A stretch of DNA of 64,000 nt. Source: Lindgomyces ingoldianus (lineage: Eukaryota > Ascomycota > Dothideomycetes > Pleosporales > Lindgomycetaceae). Under the pieces are notes generated by a model, which saw only the letters and a program-made list of their open reading frames with translations, had not been told where the DNA came from and did no database searches. Position 1 is the first letter of the stretch, and each line of letters starts with the position of its first letter. The DNA is taken from positions 1,469,278 through 1,533,277 of the forward strand of contig NW_022985170.1 of assembly GCF_010093535.1 (NCBI RefSeq), given 5' to 3'. Below are positions 1 through 12,158 of this stretch, in pieces. Both the position numbers and the translations under genes were made by a program.

Positions 1-13
1 GTTCTACTGACAC

Positions 14-1033
14 ATGCATGAAGGAGCGGCCGCCATCGTCCAATTCGGCGAGATTGCAGGTAAAGAACCCACCCCTCGAAACGACCCGGATTTCAGCAAG
101 CAGGCGCTTGGCGACTTCTTAGTTGAAGTCTGGGCTGAGCCGGATGGCGATACCTCGGACTATCACGATGAGAAGGTGGCTAAAGCAACGAAGCGACGAC
201 AACTGTGCGCCGAGGCCGGCTTCACCTTGGTGCATAGGCCAAAGAAAGAGGCTGTCTTCGAGGATGTTAGTGCAGGCGAGGCTTCTGGCGCAGAAGGATT
301 CATGGTGGTGTACCGTCCAAGGACCAATACCAACTTTACTGAAGAGCAGAGCGAAAGCGAATCCTCAAGTGCGGGGTACGAACCCAGCGCCTCCAGCGAG
401 AGCCAGTTTTTGAAAACAGAGGATCTGGAGGACTCCTTCCTTACTATCAAACCAGAGTCGAGCGGAACTGCTAAAAGGAAGGCCAAAGTAGGCCCTACTC
501 AAGACTTTGCTGCCAGCTCACCAACGAAGATGGCTCCCATCCCCACCACCGTTGCATCTACTCCCTGTTCTGTTACCAACCTCTCACCAGCCGAGATGAT
601 GGCTCGTCTCTCGCCAACAACCATTGCACCCTTGGGGGGATTTCAACCTCAGCCAAACTCCCTTGTTGGGTCCACCATCCCCTACGGATCGCTCTACGGC
701 AGTGTGAACTGTGCACCTAACAGTACCTCTGGCTTCGGAGCTCAACCTACCTTCCCTGTGGAACCCACCTTCACCTACGGGTCCTCTAACGACAATAGGA
801 ACTATGCATCGAACAATACCTCTGGGTTCCAAGCTCAATCTACCATCCCTGCTACATTCATGTTCCCCCATGAGTCGTTGAACGGTCACGCGAATTACGC
901 ATCGCAGCTACCAGTACCTCCAAATCCCCTTATATCACCCCCCGAGTTCAGCGGAAGTCATGGTAATCAGGCCGCTGACGACGCCGACGACGAGGATGAC
1001 GAGGGTGTCGACTCCGAGTGGGACTTGGTGTAG
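14..1033 (+). CDS. Unrecognised low-complexity protein, 5' end uncertain
   Basis: An open frame of 339 codons ends in TAG at 1031-1033. No known domain is recognised. Residues 1-100 look ordered (charged, with W and F). The rest is rich in S, T, P, N and G and ends in an acidic run of D and E before the final EWDLV. Three imperfect repeats of about 30 residues lie around residues 220-300, sharing a YGS or HES opening and an N-Y/C-A-x-N-x-TSGF core. The window begins only 13 bases upstream and an in-frame stop lies at 8-10, so the ATG at 14 may be the start; alternatively this is a last exon whose acceptor lies near 40-60, where a CAG followed by GTAAAG occurs. Coding status is supported by length and codon texture. 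Function is unknown. Confidence 0.6.
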   Translation: MHEGAAAIVQFGEIAGKEPTPRNDPDFSKQALGDFLVEVWAEPDGDTSDYHDEKVAKATKRRQLCAEAGFTLVHRPKKEAVFEDVSAGEASGAEGFMVVYRPRTNTNFTEEQSESESSSAGYEPSASSESQFLKTEDLEDSFLTIKPESSGTAKRKAKVGPTQDFAASSPTKMAPIPTTVASTPCSVTNLSPAEMMARLSPTTIAPLGGFQPQPNSLVGSTIPYGSLYGSVNCAPNSTSGFGAQPTFPVEPTFTYGSSNDNRNYASNNTSGFQAQSTIPATFMFPHESLNGHANYASQLPVPPNPLISPPEFSGSHGNQAADDADDEDDEGVDSEWDLV

Positions 1034-1845
1034 GCTTCGACCTACTTCCAGCTATTTTACATGTACCACAAAGCTGCACAAACTTTTGCATCTTTGAAGA
1101 AAAACAAAAGTTTCAGCTGTGTGATCGTTCGCCTTGGAATCATCCGGGATCCTGGATCTAGCGGTGGCGTTCGGGGGTTACAATGGATAATCCAACTGTG
1201 AATTGCACCGTACATGCTAGGATGTACAGGAAATGGTATAGTGCTTTATAATACAATGGGTATGGTGTTCACAAACCGGTTTCTGCAAGGTCACGTACCG
1301 GTGGTGGTGGTGGACGACGAATATGGAGCCACGTCTCGAACCAATCTCTAGAGTTTTCTTTCTTCTCGATGTTGCGAGGTGGGATGCAACAATGCAGATA
1401 GCCGTTCAATACCGGTTCAAAAGTCATGAAATGGGGTTATGTGACCTTTTTTTCCTCTGTTGCTCTGTCCATTCTCATTTTTCACGACGCCCATAACTTC
1501 AATGCACATCTAAAGGAGGATTTAGTTTAACATGTGATAAAACAGTAAGTTCAACTTTTTATGAGTGGGTGGTCCTCAAATGTCAAACACCAAATGGACT
1601 GCTTTAGGGCAGGTGGCTAGACCACAACTTCCCCATCCAGCTCCCTGTCTACCGCATCCAAGTCTTCCTAGGTGACATCGCACTCACACCCCTCTGAGCA
1701 CTACGATTCTGCGATCCTCCGTTTCACCGCCTGCCTCTCTCATTCTTGCATTTGGGGTCGGCAGCCTAACTTTCCTTAGCTAAGTCACCGCTCCTATTCT
1801 TCCACCTCATCATCTCTTACCTACGGCCTCACCGAGCTTCTGTGA
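1034..1845. other. Intergenic region, no gene seen
   Basis: No open frame or RNA gene is convincing here. The last 150 bases before 1846 are pyrimidine-rich, as expected of a fungal core promoter and 5' UTR for the RING-finger gene. Confidence 0.5.
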
Positions 1846-3189
1846 ATGGCCGCTCATACCACACATGCTATGAACCGCTCCCAGGCCTACAAGACAAGAC
1901 CACCAACACGGAGAGATCCCAGAAAGCGACAGGGTTTGGTCAGAACCGTTTCAAGTCTCTTCAAGGGCAAGGCATTAGGCAGTGAAGGACATTCTTACAA
2001 CTCCTCGACTCCACCAAGGAAAGAGCACAAAGCTTCACTTTTAGGAATCAAGAAAAGAGCGATCTTCAAGCGGAATACAGAGCGACCATGTGCGCAATGC
2101 GCGAATGCCAAATCGCCCAGTTTCCCGGTACCGAATGCGAATCTGATCGATGATCCTCCTCTTCCTTACTCTCTTCTTGGGCTCCCACGGCGCGAGGAAG
2201 GCACATATACGAGCGGTGCAAATGGAACCCCTTCGTCATCTGTTGTGACGGAATTGGACGTCTGCTCTAGACCGCCATCGCCAAGGCCGCCATTGTCGTC
2301 AATGGATGAGTCCGACGCTCAAGAGATAGCAAATCGCATATGCAGAACTCTGAGTGAGTCGAGTGCCTTCCAAGACGAGAGTAGTAGTGTGAGAGCGGCA
2401 AGTGCCACAGCAACGGGAGGCTTTCACAGCTACACGCCCACGAGATCTCGCAGCTATACTGTGGCCTCAAGCAATGGCGAGGACATGCTCGTGTCTCAAA
2501 ATCCAGCAGTCTTGCGTGAGCCCGATTCGATGTCCAACTCCGTATCTGAAAGCAACCCTTCCAGCCTCGCCTTAATTCGATCCCTATACCAACAAAATGC
2601 ACAGGAACTGGAGCACGCCAGGCTGTCACAGCATTCAACAATTAAGAGCGATCACGTATATGCATTTCAGCTCCAAGAAGAGCTATATCAAGCGCAAGAA
2701 CAAGAAAAAGGACAAGAACAAGAACAAGGAGGAAGAAGCGACCGGAAATCGGAGCAAGACCGTGGTACCCCTTGTCCAGATTGCCATACAAACGTGTTCT
2801 TGTCGACAATAGAAGAGGACCTTCGAGAACAGAAACCAGATTCCTTGCACAACTGGTATCCGCACTGCATGGAGACAAACAGTGAGGAGAAGGGACATGA
2901 ATTCCTCGGGTGGCATCACGGTGGTGGATTGTCAACCCTGGTGGAGGATCACCGAGAAGCAGAAGATCAGTTCTCCCACTCGTGTATGGTGTGCCGCGAA
3001 CATTTATCCTTGTTCGAGTTCCCAGCTCGTGCTCCAACTGAAGGCTGTGAACATCCGGTCGGAACTTGCTCGGCATGTCTTCGAAGATGGGTTACCAGCG
3101 TGCTGGAGACAAGAGGTTGGGAGGGTGTGACCTGCCCTGAGTGTCGGAAGCTACTTTCCCATGAGGATATCCGGCGGGTGGCGTGCTAG
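1846..3189 (+). CDS. RING-finger protein (C3HC4), probable E3 ubiquitin ligase
   Basis: A single-exon frame of 447 aa. The N-terminal 370 residues are basic and Ser/Pro-rich, and look disordered. They include a lone C-A-Q-C pair near residue 80, a second C-x2-C pair at about 310, and a QEQEK-type charged stretch. The last 69 residues form a RING: C380-x2-C383, C401-x-H403, C408-x2-C411, C430-x2-C433. This is the C3HC4 order, with a W two residues after the sixth ligand region (LRRW) and the usual CPxC at the end. By family knowledge such proteins transfer ubiquitin from an E2; substrate and location cannot be read from the sequence. A second in-frame Met lies 8 codons downstream and could be the real start. 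The protein ends 16 residues after the last zinc ligand, so the RING is C-terminal. Confidence 0.75.
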   Translation: MAAHTTHAMNRSQAYKTRPPTRRDPRKRQGLVRTVSSLFKGKALGSEGHSYNSSTPPRKEHKASLLGIKKRAIFKRNTERPCAQCANAKSPSFPVPNANLIDDPPLPYSLLGLPRREEGTYTSGANGTPSSSVVTELDVCSRPPSPRPPLSSMDESDAQEIANRICRTLSESSAFQDESSSVRAASATATGGFHSYTPTRSRSYTVASSNGEDMLVSQNPAVLREPDSMSNSVSESNPSSLALIRSLYQQNAQELEHARLSQHSTIKSDHVYAFQLQEELYQAQEQEKGQEQEQGGRSDRKSEQDRGTPCPDCHTNVFLSTIEEDLREQKPDSLHNWYPHCMETNSEEKGHEFLGWHHGGGLSTLVEDHREAEDQFSHSCMVCREHLSLFEFPARAPTEGCEHPVGTCSACLRRWVTSVLETRGWEGVTCPECRKLLSHEDIRRVAC

Positions 3190-3466
3190 CTCAGTTAGGG
3201 TAAGAACACCAGGTAGAGGGGAGTCGCAACGAGCACTGCCAGTAAACAAGGCTTGCTTTCTTAAATTACGTTTCCTGCTCCAATCTCGAATCTCCTTCTA
3301 CCATTCCATCACTACATTCACATCACGCACATTGTTCGCTGCAATAACACTTCTCAATAATTATCATCATCAGCACACCTTCACACCCACTATTAACTCC
3401 GCCGCGTTCACTTTCGACAACCTCATCACTCCAATCACGCTGCCAAACATTCACGAAGGGCTCATC

Positions 3467-4444
3467 ATGGACCCAACCGGAGTTTCATCTTCAAGCTTCA
3501 GGTATCGTCACCCCCAAGCCAGCCCTATACATTACGCTCGCTTCCCTCCTCCCCCTCCTGCTGTCGTTATGGAGCCTGTCCGGCCTACTATCTATACCAA
3601 TGGAGGTATCAATGTCCCTGCCTCGGTCATCAACCCGCAGTTGGTGTCAGCTCTTCCAGAACTCTTTGTGGATACTATCATACCCGACGATGTTTATATC
3701 TCCAGTTATGCGTATAACCGGGATTGCGAAGAAAGACAACAAGGAGAATTTAGAGTTCAAACCACAGCGGAATCAATGGCAGAACCAACGGAAACACCGA
3801 AGGACGAAACAACAGCAGAGCCCATAATAGTGTCCACCAGAGAGCATACCGGAGAACCTATCAAGGTATCTACAAGAGAAGTCTCGAGAGTATCCACGAA
3901 AGACACCACGAGCCCAGCAAAATGCGCGAGCCCACCACCGAAACCTACTAACACCGACCCTTTTGGATGGCAGTCGAGGAACAAAGCAAAACTCATCGGC
4001 GTCACCATTTGCCTCTTGATCTTAATATACCTGGGTTTCTACCTGTCTCTACATGCCCGCATCCGCTACAAGCACGGTGGCTGGCCAGCTGTCCGAGATG
4101 TGAGCATCTCACATCCGCACCCCGTCAACATACACTGGCTACACTTCTCACATCTCACTTCCCCCCATGATCTAGGCTAACTTGCCTTCCCTAGCTTTTC
4201 GACCCCCGCCGACCATTTAGTAGCACGTGCTAAGAACCCCTTCGAATACCCCGATGGCGGTATGACCATGGAAGAGAGTGAATCCAGGGAGGGTGTTCTC
4301 ATTGCCATTTTTGTTGGCGGTGTTGTCGGGCTCATTTTTCTGGGTTACGGCGTGGTTTGGGCTTGGAGAAGGTACGATATCGGGAATAACGTCAAAAATG
4401 TAGGATCCCCAACCTCCTCCGCTGCAGTGGGCATCGCTCACTAA
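3467..4444 (+). CDS. Small membrane protein with one or two TM segments, unrecognised
   Basis: The start was chosen at the ATG at 3467, since the frame upstream overlaps the RING gene and reads like UTR. Exon 1 runs to 4099, where GTGAGC follows. It encodes a Pro-rich N-terminus, a T/E-rich linker with repeats of the type STRE and a hydrophobic segment at 3990-4050 (LIGVTICLLILIYLGFYLSL). A second hydrophobic segment (GVLIAIFVGGVVGLIFLGYG) followed by WRR is encoded at 4295-4360 in another frame. The only acceptor that joins it in phase is the AG at 4233-4234, giving 280 aa. A branch-like GCTAAC at 4176 and an AG at 4193-4194 suggest a different acceptor, which would end the protein after 12 more residues. 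The gene probably encodes a plasma or organelle membrane protein; no family is recognised. Splicing is the main doubt. Confidence 0.5.
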
Positions 4445-7400
4445 TATTTAAGCGCCTCCTTTCCCCTTCCCTCAAATATTATCGGGGTGAAGGAAAGTTG
4501 ACGTGTTGAAACAGTATTTCCGTCCCAAGCCTGCTGTGCGGCCTACTCGGACCAGTATACTACCTCCTCGCCCAACTATCCAGTAGCCAATGTATCAGCT
4601 CCCGGTATACCGATTTCAGATCCAGACCCACTGCCGTCATCAATAAACCTCAACACACCAACTGGATCCACGCCGGCATCAGCTTCTTGACCATCTGCGG
4701 AATGTGTCGTGCTAGTCACTCCAAAGCTTTACTTTCCGGTTTCCGTCGGTTTTTATTCGTCTTGTTTCCAGTTCCTGCGCTTGTTTATTTTTGTCTTCTC
4801 GGTAGGCCTTTTTGAGGGGATTCTGTTTGTTAAGTAAGTGTCATTGTCTTGGCTTCCAGTGGCTTTGCTTCTGACACATGTTCTCTATCTAGTGATTCCA
4901 TCCCCGCTTCCCCGTCCCCATCCCTGTCCCAGTTATTGTGCCCTTCCAGCTCTTCACCCCCGTTCCCCACTCCCGTTCCCCACTCGCCCATATCTTCTCC
5001 TTCTAAGGTAGGCTCCCACATATCACCACGGCAAAAATCCTCGTCCATTGTTCGTTCACAAACCGTCATTGGACTCATCGCTCTCCGAGCGGAACCCGCA
5101 TTCCAGCCAGCAATGAGGAACGGATCCTCTTTATTTTGAGATGGCTGTTGTGGGTTGGTGCAGCAGAGCCTTGATCTGGTTTTGGGCGAGAGGCCTTTGA
5201 GGAAGGTTGTGAGAGCTGGTGTTTTAAGAAATATGGATGTGGGTATGGGTATGCGTGGAGAAATATGGATGGACGTTTGATTCAATGTTTTCTTGGTGCT
5301 GAGCAGAGTAGGCAGGCAGCATTTGGACGTATTGGTATGGCAACGCTCTCATTGGAGGTACATACGTTACTTCACTTCATAGCTAGCTAGCATAATGCAT
5401 GCATACATGCATTTACTTCCCTTCGTGGCTTGCAATCCCAGGATTCCTTAACTAATTATCGTAAAATCAGGCAAGCGGCACTTAGGATCCAATTTACTAT
5501 GAACTACACTTACATGCCAGTTATCAAAGATTGAGAGCAATCGATAGGACTATGCTATCCAATCGACAGAGTTCGCAAAAGCTGATGATTGCATATTAAT
5601 CAGTAATCGCCCGTCACCGTGGATTCTACCGCGAGATTTGCCTATCGAATTACCATATCTCTATTCTCTGTATCCGGTGTGGCGTATTGTTGAGCAATGG
5701 CCGGGCCGGATAGTTCTGAATCCCAGACCCTTAACTCTGGAGCCATCCAAAGTACGACGGCATGACAGATTAGGCATCTACTAGGAGTATACTGCGGCTA
5801 TGGCCCCCACCTAGCAGTAATACCGTAGTTTTATCTATCAGCTCTGAGGCAAGTTATAAGCCTGGTGTAACAACTAAGGTTAGTAGTCCGACCGAGGCAG
5901 CCCTCCTGTCATCGTAGTGACCAGAATAAGTGGTACGATAGCTAGATGTTATGTCAATACAACCAAACTAGAAATAATTAAAATGGATGCATATAAATAG
6001 CCCAGGCAATATGGTCTTCAGCTCCCTTCTAGTCTGCATGAAACTGGCCAGAAAAGCAGGTAAAATCCCATTCCTTGAAGCTCGGATTGCACGAGGTTTT
6101 GGATTCACATTTGCTCCGATTTATCCAGCACCAGGGAGAAGATCGCAAGCTCGGCTGCTACCGAATGGAAACTCGATGATGATCATGTTCATCTCCGAAT
6201 ATGTACCTGGCACACTTTGCTTCCAAATATCTTAATTCTTCACTAGAAGATAATTTAAGCGCTGTAATTATATGTGGGCTAAATACATCCATGGAGGTTT
6301 ATATGAAATTAGCTCTATTCTTAACTAAGAGATGCAGGGGCAGGGGTAGCGGGGTGGGGTTATGGCGTACTAGAATAAGTAATTTGCCGAGTGACGATCA
6401 TGGGTAGTAGTCTGCTACAGAGGCAGAAAATCTCAGGGGTAAATGGCAGAGAAGATGGAAAAGATTCTACGTGCGTAGGAGTGTTTCTTTCAGAGCTGGA
6501 GGTTTGCTAAGTGAGAATCATGTTTGGTTTGTTAACATTTGTGGGGGCAAAGAAAGGGGGGAAGAGGAGAGGTGGAGTCTAAGCTGGGTAGAAGTATGGT
6601 ATTGCTCTTTAGAATGGGTAATATGGTAGGTGAGGTGAGAATGAGGAACATTTTACGGTAGGTAGGGCAAGATAACTGTCGGAACACGGAGTAGTGGAGG
6701 GGGGGGGTTGGGGTCTAGGCGGGGTTGTGGTGGGCGACCTGGGACGGAAACAGGGCTTTGCTGCTGATGGATTACCGGAGAAACTGTAGTGTAGTTAGAC
6801 ATAAGTGGCCTTCAGGTGGCTAGGAAGGATGCTGATAACGAGAGACCGAGATCAAGATGCAAGATGGTGGAATTAAGAGATATTGGCGTATGGCATGGTG
6901 GGTTAGTGGCTAGGCGGTTTGGAATAAAGAGGTTTGGCATATATGCGTTGAGGGAGTGGCCGATTCATGACTGGCGGGCAGGCAGACAGGAACACAGATA
7001 TTGTCTCCTAGAGATTGGGGAGGTTGAGGAATGTGCTTCATGGTTGGGGAACTGGCGGACAAGAGGGTGGTTTTGCATACCCTCAGCTAATGATAGACAA
7101 ATGTTGTATAAAAGCCGCATGGAAACAATCAGATCGATGATGCAGCATCCGAACGCAAGCAATCTAGGGAGTGCGTTTACGCAAGTGCAGATTTGATAAA
7201 TTGTCTAGGTAGGGTGTCACTCGCATTCTATGGAGGCAGTAATAACTACATACGTATGCACAGCCCTCTCCAAGCTTCTTTATCGGCGGTGGGGAGGAGA
7301 GGATATCTCTTCCATTGGAAAACAGTGGGTAGTGATGAAAAGGAGACTGGGGTTGAAGCCCTAGCCGTCGTACTAAATCACGATTCTTAGTCTTCGTCGA

Positions 7401-10400
7401 TAATAATAGCATTCCGACGATCATTGATCTATCAAGTACGTTAGTCAGGTAGCAAGAAGTCGAGCCGCTATTTCGTAAAAATGTGGTAAAGGTATATCAG
7501 TGTCTGAAGGACCACATTAACCTATTCTGAGTTGCTGCCAGCCGCATATTTCGCTGTGGAGCGGAAGCCACCGTGGTGATTTCATTCCGTGAGCTGTCCT
7601 TTTGCGAATGCGAGACCTCGCGGATAGAGAGACATCAACCACTCTTGAAATCGTATGGTGGGAACTGAGATTAAAGCTTTTGGTTGAAGCACACACTCGC
7701 ATCTTGCCGGTTGTCCGTCGGCCTTTCCTTATTCGATAGGGTTCGAACGCAGGCAGAATTCGGATTAATTGATGTCTCAGTGTATTGTAAGGATCCTCCC
7801 GATTATAATTCCTTCGAAGAAACTTGTCGACTCATTCACCAGTGAAAGTCGGCTGATATGAGACCTCAAGAACCCACTATGGGATGCGGGGAATCGTTGT
7901 TGGAGCGTTAGCAGCAGCAGGCCGTAAAAGTGAGGCTGGAGGAAAACTATAAATCGTGTTATGGCGAGGGCATGGGGCGAGTGTTATCCAGGCCCGCGCG
8001 CTCTAGTCGCAGAGCATGAAGAAATCTTACCCTTGGCGCTGGGCTGAAAAGTCGGTGGAGTGAAGGATCCCCTGTAAGAAAGAGGGGCAAAACGGGAGAG
8101 AAACAGCTTCAGGGAAATGAATGGTCACAATGACACTTAATATCGCCGACTTCGTGATGTTCGGCAATTTTTTCCTCGCCGAAGTCATGTTGGTGCAGGA
8201 CGCAGAGAAGACACATGCTCATTCTGAATGCTGAAAGTCTCCCGCGTCAGGGCGTAAGTGGGACGATGACGGGATAGTTCAGCTTGAAAGAGCATATTAA
8301 TGGATATCAGAGGCCGAGGAGCAAAAAGGAATTTCCTGGATTTGCTCATGTCTTGCGTAGAGGTTCAACAGGTGTTTGAACGAAAGCTTCCAACAAGGAT
8401 TGCAATACCCATCCCAGCCGTCCTAGATCCTTCACGCAATATGTACTGTAGAAGCTCAGGGCGCTGAACAGAATTTGATGCCGGGAGTACAAAAAATACA
8501 ATTACGGAATTTGCTTTGGCTTGCGCAACTGTAGCTACCAGCAATTGCGCCTGTGAGAGAAAGGGAAGCCTCAATTTCAGGAAATCGTACCACTGCTCTC
8601 TCAGGCGTTTCCTGTACGATAGCCCCACTAGAATTGAGGGGTCTTCCATTGACGGGCCGACTCGGATTGCCCAACGTCCACGTGTGTGCATGTACGCACT
8701 CCAATGCATCATAGATGGGCATAATTTTTGGTAGTCGTCATAACTGGGCTCTTATATTTGGGAATAGGCTGCGAGAAGGAGTAAGTGATGTAAGAACGGG
8801 TGGATAGACACCGAAGACGAGAAGAGACTCTGGAAGGCAGGGGATAATTTGAATATGCCCCAGACGGCACTTCTCGGTCGGCTGTATTACTTCTAGGAGG
8901 GTGACCCCTCACTTTTGCTCAAGTTGTGCGTGTTCCAGAATATGTTCGCATTGATGATTCCTCCTTGGCACTCCGTATATTGTGGGAGAGCGTCAGAATG
9001 TTTGTCGGCGCTGGACAAGGTTGCCTTAAGCGGTCCGATAGCCTACGCACAGGCCTTATTCCGCAACGGGTCGCGCCGGAAGGGAATACTGGTCCTCAGG
9101 AGACATAGGTCACACATGTTTCTGAGCTGTCAAGGCGAGGCCGGAGAGGGGAACCGTGTATGAAGTGGATGAAGATGGTTGCATTAAAGCGAAGGAGATG
9201 AGCGCAGGGGGTAATGGAAACAACACTATCGAGTGTAGCATTCCCCAGTGCAAATATACGGAATAACCTTAAGTAACGGAGAAATCCATGGGGGGAACGG
9301 AGCACCAGATGGTGTTGGTCTAGGATGTGTGGAAGAAGTGCTGTGAAGTGGCGTGATTTTGGAGACCAGTGCGGCTTTTGTGGAGGCATAAATTCAAATA
9401 AACTTTGAAGGGCAAGAGATCGACGCCCGGTGTGAAATTCTTACATGACAAATGCTAAGTGGTGAGAAGCGGCGACTTGGTCTGGAGGCATGCGATGGTA
9501 TCCAGAGATCATATTTTACTGCCAGATAACCGAGAAACAAAGCCAGCAGTTATCGTGCTTCCGACTTCTGTGGGAGCAAAGAGCTGAGACACTGAGGATC
9601 AGTAATTCCTCTTGACATGTGAATCCAGCCATATAAAACGGAGGCGTGGCAAGCTCTGTCCGTAAATGATGGCACGAAAGGGGGGGTGGATGGAGTTTGC
9701 GGATATGGCTGAATCCGGTGCCGAAGGCTCGGGACATGAATGGCAAACCGTTGCCACGAAGCCAGGAGATCGGGAACACTAGGCACGTGCGCCCTATGAC
9801 AGGGCAAATTGACGACGTCGCCGTTACCAGTGAAGAGCCAGCGGAGAGCAGCAGCCACCAATAACACAAATAAGAGTTGGTACCCTTGCTTCGAAGCTTG
9901 CATCCCCAAACGTGATGTTCCCGCTACGATCCTTCTAAAAGCGCAAACCATCGAATTATCTACCACCTACAGGAGACAATGTTGAAGTGAGGGAGGATTC
10001 ATAGCGCACGATGTGGCGAGGCCGCTTGACTGCCAAGTTTGTGCCAAATTCGCTGGTGTTGGGAGCATAGCAAATTGTTTATGACGGTCCAGGGGCAGTG
10101 GCGCTAAGTAGTGCCCGAGCACAGCTCGGTCTAGGTTCCGGGGAAGATTTAGCGCGGGATAACGATCTACAGACGCATGTAGTTGAACTGTGCCTGGCGC
10201 TGCGTTTCGGCCAGATTAAGGTTGGGTAAAGGATGGATAAGGTTGGTGAAGGTATGCGGGGAATAGATGGCTGCTCCAGGCAAATGGAAAGAGCAAGCTT
10301 GAGCATGAAAAGGAGTCTTCAATACCTCTGAGCACATCTATTCCATGGAAATGCGGCATAACAACCACTAATCAGCACTTATACATGTACTACGCGAGTA

Positions 10401-12158
10401 GAATGTCTTGAGTGCGACGATCCTCCCAGCACTAGCAAGACGAGACGCAGCAGATCTGCGGGCAGCTACAACGGTAAAATACTCGGGCAAATAGCGGCGC
10501 GAGACATTAGACTCGTTAGAAGGCTGCGGCGTTGCGCAATTGCTCGCCGCTCGTGCAAAGGCCTCCTTCACAGAATTCAAAGTGGTTTCCAAGAACGGCT
10601 CGCCTGTTGCCCCCATCCAGGCGGCTGTATCGCCTAAATTGGAGTATGGCTTGTACATTCTGTTTGAGGAAAAGCGGGCGAAATGTCTTCCACCCAGACA
10701 GCTGCGACATGGTGATGTCTGGGAACGGAGAAGTCCAATAGGCGGTCATTTGAAAGCAGCCTTTGACAGAAAGACGCGCGCATCGTGGTGGAGATGAGGT
10801 TATTGAGCTGAGGTTATTGAGCTGGTTTTGCCTTCTGGACTAATCTGCATGGCGGCGGGAGATAGGCCACTGGTGTGGGAACCGTTGAATGGAAGATACC
10901 GATCTTATCATGCAAGTGCAGTCAAAGTTAGAGCAACTCTTTGTGCAGTATCTAGTCAGTCATTGAGACTACTACTGAAATGGTCTTCTCACAACACCAA
11001 CTCTGAAAAGTCCCGGGTGACCCATCAGAAATGAATGCAGGAGCCTGACTACGTTGCCTTGGCATGTGAATACTGTCGAGGATGTGTGGCAGGGCATTGT
11101 GTTGCAATACCGTGATGTGAGGCTTGGACTGAGTCCGCTTCCCCAGTTGATACTTAGTGGAGATGCGATTTGACGAAGCTGATGGCGATGCACACAGCCC
11201 TGCTAAAAACAAAAGCACGTCATAGTGTTTAGGTGTCGAGTGTCTTGATCGCAGTCCGCACTGCAGATCACCAGTGCAGTGAGGGAGCACGGCCGGCCAG
11301 CTGAGACGCCAGTTATCGGTCCGACTGCAGATTATCGTTTTGCCGGCTTTGGTTTACGACATCCGCTTGGTGGGAAAGAGAACCTGGGTGACAAGCAGCC
11401 CAAAGCCCACCCTTGAGCGACGGCGTGCTCTCTTGAGGGTCTAGAACGTTGCTGAATGTGCCCTACCTGAGAAGTGCTGGTCGATCTGGGAGTCAATTGC
11501 CGCACGTCAGGTCGAGTTGTCCAGCCTGCAGCGTCGTGGACGGCATCGAAATCATACATCCTCAAAGCCCTCGCAAGCTGTTGCGAACACTTCCAAGCTG
11601 AGAGGTCCCGAATAAAGTGGAATAGGACGTCTTGGTGGAGCAAGAGAGCCACAGCACAGTGCTGGTGGTGACGCGCAGGAGTGGCAACAGGCTCGAGAAT
11701 TCAAACGGGTAAGCCCTGTCCCAGTGCGCTTCCCAACCACTGATTCTGGTGAGATTTGATGTGACATCTGGGCAGTGCGGAGAGCGCCGAGCTGGCCTAT
11801 TCCGGCAGTGCCGTCAGTCAAGCCGACTTCCCCGCGGTTGTTGGCTGTGGTACGCTAGACACTAGATCCGACCTGCTTCCGCCTCCTTCACTCGCGTTTA
11901 GGTGAGCGAGGCATTTCGAAATCCGTCCCAGTTCGCGGTCCTTGTCAGCACCTAGCAGTGTGAACGTCAGAGTTGGTCGACCCCCATGGTTGGCCCATCT
12001 GCAACGCTCTAGCGGTCGTTATTATAGAGAGTAAATCCCCGAGACGCAGGGCTGATCACATCCAGGGTCCCAGCGTATAGAATCTCCTCCTGCATCTATC
12101 TCGACCGCCCAATATATTCCTCTTCTTGATTGTTTTGCCCAGAGACATGCTCGCATTC
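4445..12158. other. Gene-poor tract of about 7.7 kb
   Basis: No frame here shows a family motif, a splice-consistent set of exons or an RNA gene. Short open frames on both strands overlap one another and are of the length expected by chance. The longest (6816-7196, plus) begins with GTG and is unrecognised. Palindromic GCTAGC/ATGCAT runs occur at 5385-5420. Roughly 6320-7380 is G/A-rich and C-poor on the plus strand. A 14-bp direct repeat (TGAGGTTATTGAGC, twice) lies near 10794-10822. The tract may be decayed repeat DNA or an unrecognised lncRNA region; the sequence alone does not decide. Confidence 0.5.

Noticed and set aside
4830..5285. Overlapping frames of 151 (minus) and 96 (plus) codons downstream of the membrane protein
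   Set aside because: Both are low-complexity Ser/Pro readings of a C/T-rich stretch without a supported start or domain.
5987..6407. Short peptides (ARIARGF, TFAP, EVYMKLAL) reminiscent of Copia-type reverse transcriptase
   Set aside because: Spacing is wrong, stops intervene, and the downstream LYGLKQ and YVDD motifs are absent. The resemblance is no better than chance.
6816..7196. 126-codon open frame in the gene-poor tract
   Set aside because: It begins with GTG, has no motif, and lies in a compositionally biased stretch that removes stops.
10368..10797. Protein-like frames on both strands (96 and 85 codons)
   Set aside because: They overlap in opposite directions, lack splice partners and match no family.
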